DNA of 8,222 bases, taken from an uncultured Synergistales bacterium (GTDB taxonomy: Bacteria > Synergistota > Synergistia > Synergistales > Aminobacteriaceae). The position numbers and the translations under genes are program-made. The notes under the pieces were generated by a model. That model had not been told where the DNA came from. It was given only the letters and a program-made list of their open reading frames with translations, and searched no databases. Positions 4,945 through 8,222 of the stretch are shown in pieces (within the stretch, counting starts at the first letter, position 1; each line of letters begins with the position of its first letter). The stretch spans positions 1-8,222 of the forward strand of contig CALFXN010000038.1 of NCBI GenBank assembly GCA_937957815.1, written 5' to 3'.

Positions 4945-7188
4945 ATGCGGAGATGTTCGGGATTCGGACGGATGCGGGCGGCGTGGATTCTTCCGCTCGC
5001 GGTTATTGTCTGGCTTGCGGTTCCGGTCGTTCCGGTCGCGGCGGCGCCGGATGGGAGCGTCGTCCGGACGGAGTTCCTGAAGGAGTATTCGCGCGAATGG
5101 ATCGACGCGAACGCGCTCACCGTCAGGCAGGAGTTCGCCCCCGTCATGACTCCGTCCGTCGCGGGGGACGTGAAAGCCCTCGGCCCGGCGAAAAACGGCG
5201 TCCGGCTCTATGCGGTTGAGTACGCCACGAGGGACGTCGACGGCGTACCGGCCGTCGCGTCCGGGCTCGTGATGATTCCGATGCTCTCCGGACCGCGGCC
5301 GTGGGTGTCGTACCAGCAGGGAACGATCCTCGATCCGCTCGCCGCGCCGTCGATGCTCCGGAGCGGCGAAGCCACGGCGATGCTCCACGTCTTCGCGGCC
5401 TACGGCTACGTCGTGACGCTTCCCGATTACATCGGCCAGGGACATTCCCTCGCCCGGCACCCGTTTCTTCATGCGGCGACCGAAGCCTCGGCCGGGGTCC
5501 ATCTCCTGGAGGCCACGCGGCGGCTGTGCGCCGATCTCGGCGTGCCGCTCTCCGGGAGTCTCTTCCTGACGGGGCTCTCGCAGGGAGGGCACGCGACGAT
5601 GGCGATGCATCGCCTTCTCGAAAGCGGGGGTGGCGTTCCCGTCACGGCCTCGGCGCCGATTTCCGGCCCGTACCGGCTGCTTCCGTGCTGGCGGCTGTGG
5701 CTCCGCGACGGCGATCCCTTCGCGCCCGCCCTCATGGCGAAGGTTATCATCTCTTATTCGGATATCTACGGAATCGCGGGCGCAGACGCCTTCCTTCCCG
5801 GCTGGGCGCGAAAGGCCGACAATCTGCTCTACGGCCGAACGTCCGGCGCCCGTGAGGTCGCGAAGAGCTTTCCGCCCGAGCAATCGTCCGTCTTCACCGG
5901 GGCGTTCCTGCGCGCCATGGGGCGAGGGACGCACCCGATCTGCCGGCTCCTCGCGCTCAACGACGTCGACGGCTGGATTCCGAAAGCGCCCGTCCGACTG
6001 TACTACGGCACGAAGGATACCCTCGTTCCCCACGACCTCGCGCTCGAGACGCAGGCCCGGATGAAACGCGCCGGCGCTCCGGTCGAAGCGGTGGACGTCG
6101 GAGCCGTGAACCATCGCGGGACGTTCATGCCGTCGCTTCTTTCCGCACGGACGTGGTTCGATTCGTTCGTCCCGGACCGCCCGCGGTCCTCCCCGGCCGC
6201 GGCGGGTGCGGAACCTCCGGCGGCACACCGGCAGATACGGCTTCCCGCGCCGCTCGGGCCCGGCAGCCGCGTGGCCGTGATCGCCCTCGCGAGCCCGTCG
6301 ACCCAGGCGGACATCGAACGATCCGTGAAGGTCCTGGTCGAGCAGTTCGGCTACGAGCCAGTGCTGTACCCGTCGACGCGGGAATCGCGCGGCTACCTTT
6401 CCGGAACGTCCGACAGGGAAAAGGCGGAGGAACTCAACCGCGCCTTCGAAGATCCGAAGATCGACGGTATCCTGTGCCTCCGCGGAGGCTACGGCTCGCA
6501 GCGCGTCCTGCCATTTCTCGACCCGGCACGGATCGCGCCGCACCCGAAGGTCTTCATCGGCTACAGCGACATCACCGCGATCCATTCGTTCCTGAACGGC
6601 ACGTGCGGCCTCGTCACGTTCCACGGCCCGATGGTCATTCCATCGCTGCGCTCGCTGGCTGGCGGCGACCCGCAACTTGCGGGGCTCTTCGGCTGGATGC
6701 GCTGGATGCACCGGCTGCTCGAAGACCCGGATGCGCTTCCCGGACCGCTGCCGACGGTCAAAGCGCTCGAACGGGTCGTCGGCGGACGCGCGCGGGGGCC
6801 GCTCGCCGGCGGGAACCTCACGATGATCGGCACGCTCATGGGAACGCCGTGGGAAGTCGACGTCCGGGGCAAGATCCTGTTCATCGAGGATGTCGGAGAG
6901 AAGGTCTACCGGATCGACCGGATGCTCACGCAGCTCCGCAACTCCGGAAAGCTCGACGGCGTCGCGGGGTTCATCCTCGGCGACTTCGTGGACTGCCCGT
7001 CGCCCGAGGGCTCGCAGACGCTCGACGACGTCGTCCGGGATATCCTGGTTCCGCTCGGCAAGCCGATCGTCAAAGGGCTTCACGCGGGGCACGGCGACAT
7101 CAATCTCGCGCTGCCGTTCGGCGTCACGGCCGAGATGGACGCCGACGAGGGAACGGTCGCGTTCCTCGAACCCGCGCTGGTCCGGTGA
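4945..7188 (+). CDS. Exported two-domain enzyme: secretory-lipase-type alpha/beta-hydrolase fused to LD-carboxypeptidase (S66)
   Basis: The product has 747 residues. Residues 1-34 are a signal peptide (basic start, hydrophobic core 13-32, likely cut after VAAA). Residues about 40-410 form an alpha/beta-hydrolase of the secretory-lipase/esterase type: VTLPDYIGQGHS (157-168), nucleophile elbow GLSQGG with Ser212, acid YYGTKD with Asp358, and VNH with His390, a complete triad. A Pro/Ala-rich linker (411-430) leads to a whole peptidase family S66 domain (433-747): LRGGYGS (512-518), nucleophile GYSDIT with Ser541, GGNLTMIG (622-629), Glu648 in FIEDVGE, and His716 in AGHGDINLALPFG. S66 enzymes (LdcA, MccF) cleave the L,D bond between meso-diaminopimelate and D-Ala in murein tetrapeptides or hydrolyse microcin-type amides; E. 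coli LdcA is cytoplasmic, whereas this one should be periplasmic or secreted. Each part is usually a separate protein. The hydrolase substrate is unknown; an ester on envelope or peptide material is only a guess. No frameshift is seen at the junction. Confidence 0.9.
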   Translation: MRRCSGFGRMRAAWILPLAVIVWLAVPVVPVAAAPDGSVVRTEFLKEYSREWIDANALTVRQEFAPVMTPSVAGDVKALGPAKNGVRLYAVEYATRDVDGVPAVASGLVMIPMLSGPRPWVSYQQGTILDPLAAPSMLRSGEATAMLHVFAAYGYVVTLPDYIGQGHSLARHPFLHAATEASAGVHLLEATRRLCADLGVPLSGSLFLTGLSQGGHATMAMHRLLESGGGVPVTASAPISGPYRLLPCWRLWLRDGDPFAPALMAKVIISYSDIYGIAGADAFLPGWARKADNLLYGRTSGAREVAKSFPPEQSSVFTGAFLRAMGRGTHPICRLLALNDVDGWIPKAPVRLYYGTKDTLVPHDLALETQARMKRAGAPVEAVDVGAVNHRGTFMPSLLSARTWFDSFVPDRPRSSPAAAGAEPPAAHRQIRLPAPLGPGSRVAVIALASPSTQADIERSVKVLVEQFGYEPVLYPSTRESRGYLSGTSDREKAEELNRAFEDPKIDGILCLRGGYGSQRVLPFLDPARIAPHPKVFIGYSDITAIHSFLNGTCGLVTFHGPMVIPSLRSLAGGDPQLAGLFGWMRWMHRLLEDPDALPGPLPTVKALERVVGGRARGPLAGGNLTMIGTLMGTPWEVDVRGKILFIEDVGEKVYRIDRMLTQLRNSGKLDGVAGFILGDFVDCPSPEGSQTLDDVVRDILVPLGKPIVKGLHAGHGDINLALPFGVTAEMDADEGTVAFLEPALVR

Positions 7189-7198
7189 CGGGGCGAGA

Positions 7199-7681
7199 CT
7201 ACCTGGAAGGCTCTTCGAACGGCAGACGCCGGAAGTAGAATTTCCGGTCCTCGTCGGTGATCGTGCGCAACGCCCTGCACGGGTTCCCGGCCGCGATCGC
7301 CGACGGGGGGACGTCCCGCGTGACGACGCTTCCCGCGCCGATCACGGCATTCTCGCCGATCGTCACGCCGGGCGTCACGATTACGCCGCCGCCGAGCCAG
7401 ACGTTGTTTCCGATCGTCACGGGCATCGCGTATTCAATCCCCGCGTTTCGCGGCTCCGGATGCGCGGGGTGCCCGGCCGTATAGATGTGGACGCCGGGGC
7501 CGAAGAGCACGTTGTCGCCGATCGTGACGACGGCGCAGTCGAGGACGACGCAGTCGTAGTTCGCGTAGAAGTTCTCGCCGACGGCGATGTTCGATCCGTA
7601 GTCGCAACGGAAGGGCGGCTCGACGAAGAATTTTTCGCCGATGCGTCCGAAGAGCCGCCGCAGGATCGCATCACGCGATCG
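7199..7681 (-). pseudogene. maa: Maltose/galactoside O-acetyltransferase, 5'-truncated at the 7680 breakpoint
   Basis: About 160 residues match the Maa/LacA/NodL family of acetyl-CoA-dependent sugar O-acetyltransferases. Recognisable blocks are LRRLFGRIGEKFFVEPPF, CDYGSNIAVGENF, the catalytic His in YTAGHP, and left-handed beta-helix hexapeptide repeats up to VIGAGSVVTRDVP and AAGNPCR. Complete members are about 185-200 residues and begin with a 'Mac' helical domain of roughly 30-40 residues. Here that part is missing: the frame stays open to 8008, but everything before RSRDAIL is unlike the family and lies antisense to cytochrome genes. No start codon or ribosome binding site can therefore be given. 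It converges on the fusion gene with a 10-base gap and no terminator between them. It may be an intact gene broken by a chimeric join, or a true pseudogene. Confidence 0.85.
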
Positions 7682-7683
7682 CG
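7674..7683. other. Breakpoint between two unrelated gene neighbourhoods, at palindrome CGCGATCGCG
   Basis: Family similarity of the acetyltransferase (minus strand) and of the diheme cytochrome c (plus strand) both stop within a few codons of this site, each gene missing its 5' part. The site is the 10-base palindrome CGCGATCGCG, with GATC at 7677-7680; another GATC lies at 7664-7667. Nothing like a transposon end or att repeat is seen. This is what a ligation at a GATC site, an amplification or assembly chimera, or a recent deletion or inversion would leave. Confidence 0.65.
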
Positions 7684-7861
7684 CTGGTTCGAGCGCAAGC
7701 ACCGGAAAGTGGACACGGCCGTCTGGCGTCACGACAGCGTGAAGAGTGCCGCGAACTGCGGGGCGTGCCACGCCGGCGCCGACCGCGGCCGCTTCGACGA
7801 AGACGACCTGCGATTCCCCGCAGGCCTCGACACACGTCATCGGCGTGCCTGGAACGATTGA
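7682..7861 (+). CDS. Diheme cytochrome c, C-terminal part only (5'-truncated)
   Basis: About 59 codons before the TGA at 7859-7861 match the C-terminal half of the DHC family: RWFERKHRKVDTAVW, then KSAANCGACHAGADRG and FDEDDLRFP. The CGACH motif (7757-7771) is a c-type heme site. Family members carry two hemes and an N-terminal signal peptide; that first half is absent, because left of about 7680 the frame runs antisense through the acetyltransferase. These periplasmic proteins pass electrons to or from a membrane cytochrome b561 partner, which is encoded 13 bases downstream. The fragment as it stands has no start and would not be exported. Confidence 0.85.
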   Translation, partial: RWFERKHRKVDTAVWRHDSVKSAANCGACHAGADRGRFDEDDLRFPAGLDTRHRRAWND

Positions 7862-7874
7862 AGCGAGCAACGAC

Positions 7875-8222
7875 ATGCAATCCGTATCGACCCTCCCGCG
7901 CGCCGTCGGATCGGCGCAGACTCCATCGATCGGCCGCCGCGTGGTCGACGCGCCCACGCGCGCATTCCACTGGCTGTTCGCGGCGAGCTTCCTCGGGGCG
8001 TTCGTCACCGGCGACAGCGAAACCTGGCGCTCGGTGCACGTCGCGCTCGGCTACCTGATGCCCGCGCTGCTCGGGTTCCGGCTGCTCTACGGAATCGCCG
8101 GCCCGCGCTACGCGCGCCTGGCGCCGACGTGGCGCAAGCTGGCCGGCCTGCCCGCGTGGCTTCGATCGATGCGCCAGGGACGCTGGCTCGCCGACGTCGA
8201 CTGGCGACACGGCGAGAACCTG
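7875..8222 (+). CDS. Cytochrome b561-family membrane protein (3' partial)
   Basis: From ATG 7875, 116 codons run off the right edge without a stop. The sequence fits the bacterial cytochrome b561 family: VVDAPTRAFHW with His32 at the start of the first transmembrane helix (about 30-46), then SVHVALGYLM with His55 opening the second helix (about 55-74), and FRLLYGIAGPRYARL (68-82), a family hallmark. The two His are likely heme b ligands. Position next to a diheme cytochrome c is the usual arrangement, in which the pair forms an inner-membrane electron-transfer unit. The preceding 13 bases carry only a weak AGCGAG as ribosome binding site, so translation may depend on the upstream gene. Confidence 0.88.
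   Translation, partial: MQSVSTLPRAVGSAQTPSIGRRVVDAPTRAFHWLFAASFLGAFVTGDSETWRSVHVALGYLMPALLGFRLLYGIAGPRYARLAPTWRKLAGLPAWLRSMRQGRWLADVDWRHGENL

Noticed and set aside
4750..7092. Minus-strand frame open upstream of the universal stress protein gene
   Set aside because: It is antisense to the hydrolase-carboxypeptidase gene, Arg/Asp-rich and without any family resemblance. The stress protein begins at 4749 by alignment.
7189..7198. Terminator between the convergent fusion gene and acetyltransferase gene
   Set aside because: The gap is 10 bases with no hairpin or T-run.
7675..7682. GCGATCGC as a cyanobacterial HIP1 repeat
   Set aside because: I noticed only this copy and nothing else suggests cyanobacterial DNA.
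7682..8008. N-terminal extension of the acetyltransferase to an ATG at 8008
   Set aside because: The extension has no family similarity and lies antisense to cytochrome c and b561 coding sequence, so it is not part of the enzyme.

Overview
The window is GC-rich bacterial DNA (G/C-ending codons in every real gene) holding six genes or gene parts of one apparently Gram-negative genome up to about position 7680, and two genes of a different kind of neighbourhood after it. No rRNA, tRNA, CRISPR array, integrase or insertion sequence is visible. The lineage cannot be fixed from the sequence. The BACON-type domain in the first gene is best known from Bacteroidota and related glycan-rich anaerobic niches, but the high GC and the clear -35/-10 promoters do not look like typical Bacteroides, so I leave the host unnamed. 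The last 540 bases carry a diheme cytochrome c / cytochrome b561 pair, typical of Proteobacteria.

Layout: (1) positions 3-1352, plus strand, the 3' part of a large secreted-type protein that looks like a leukocidin/hemolysin-fold beta-pore toxin followed by a C-terminal BACON-like domain, closed by a perfect 14-bp-stem terminator hairpin. (2) Convergent to it, a three-gene minus-strand operon running from 4119 down to 1453: a 695-residue unrecognised membrane/envelope protein, a YbjQ/UPF0145 protein coupled to it by an ATGA overlap, and a 67-residue Cys-containing small protein whose C-terminal half resembles the dimerisation end of MarR regulators. A -35/-10 promoter with 17-bp spacing stands in front of the operon. 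(3) A bidirectional terminator at 4212-4247, then a universal stress protein gene on the minus strand. (4) A divergent promoter region at 4750-4944 and a plus-strand gene (4945-7188) for an exported two-enzyme fusion: an alpha/beta-hydrolase of the secretory-lipase type joined to a complete LD-carboxypeptidase (peptidase family S66, LdcA/MccF). (5) A minus-strand maltose/galactoside O-acetyltransferase gene that converges on the fusion gene and is cut off at its 5' end near 7680. (6) From the same point rightwards on the plus strand, the 3' end of a diheme cytochrome c gene and the start of a cytochrome b561 gene that runs off the window.

The most notable items are the hydrolase-LdcA fusion with both catalytic triads intact, the leukocidin-like/BACON protein, the unrecognised 695-residue protein whose last Arg codons double as the ribosome binding site of the next gene, and the breakpoint near 7677-7680, where two head-to-head genes both lose their N-termini at a GATC inside a 10-bp palindrome. 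The last looks like a chimeric join (cloning, amplification or assembly) or a recent rearrangement and should be resolved before the right-hand 540 bases are assigned to the same organism.
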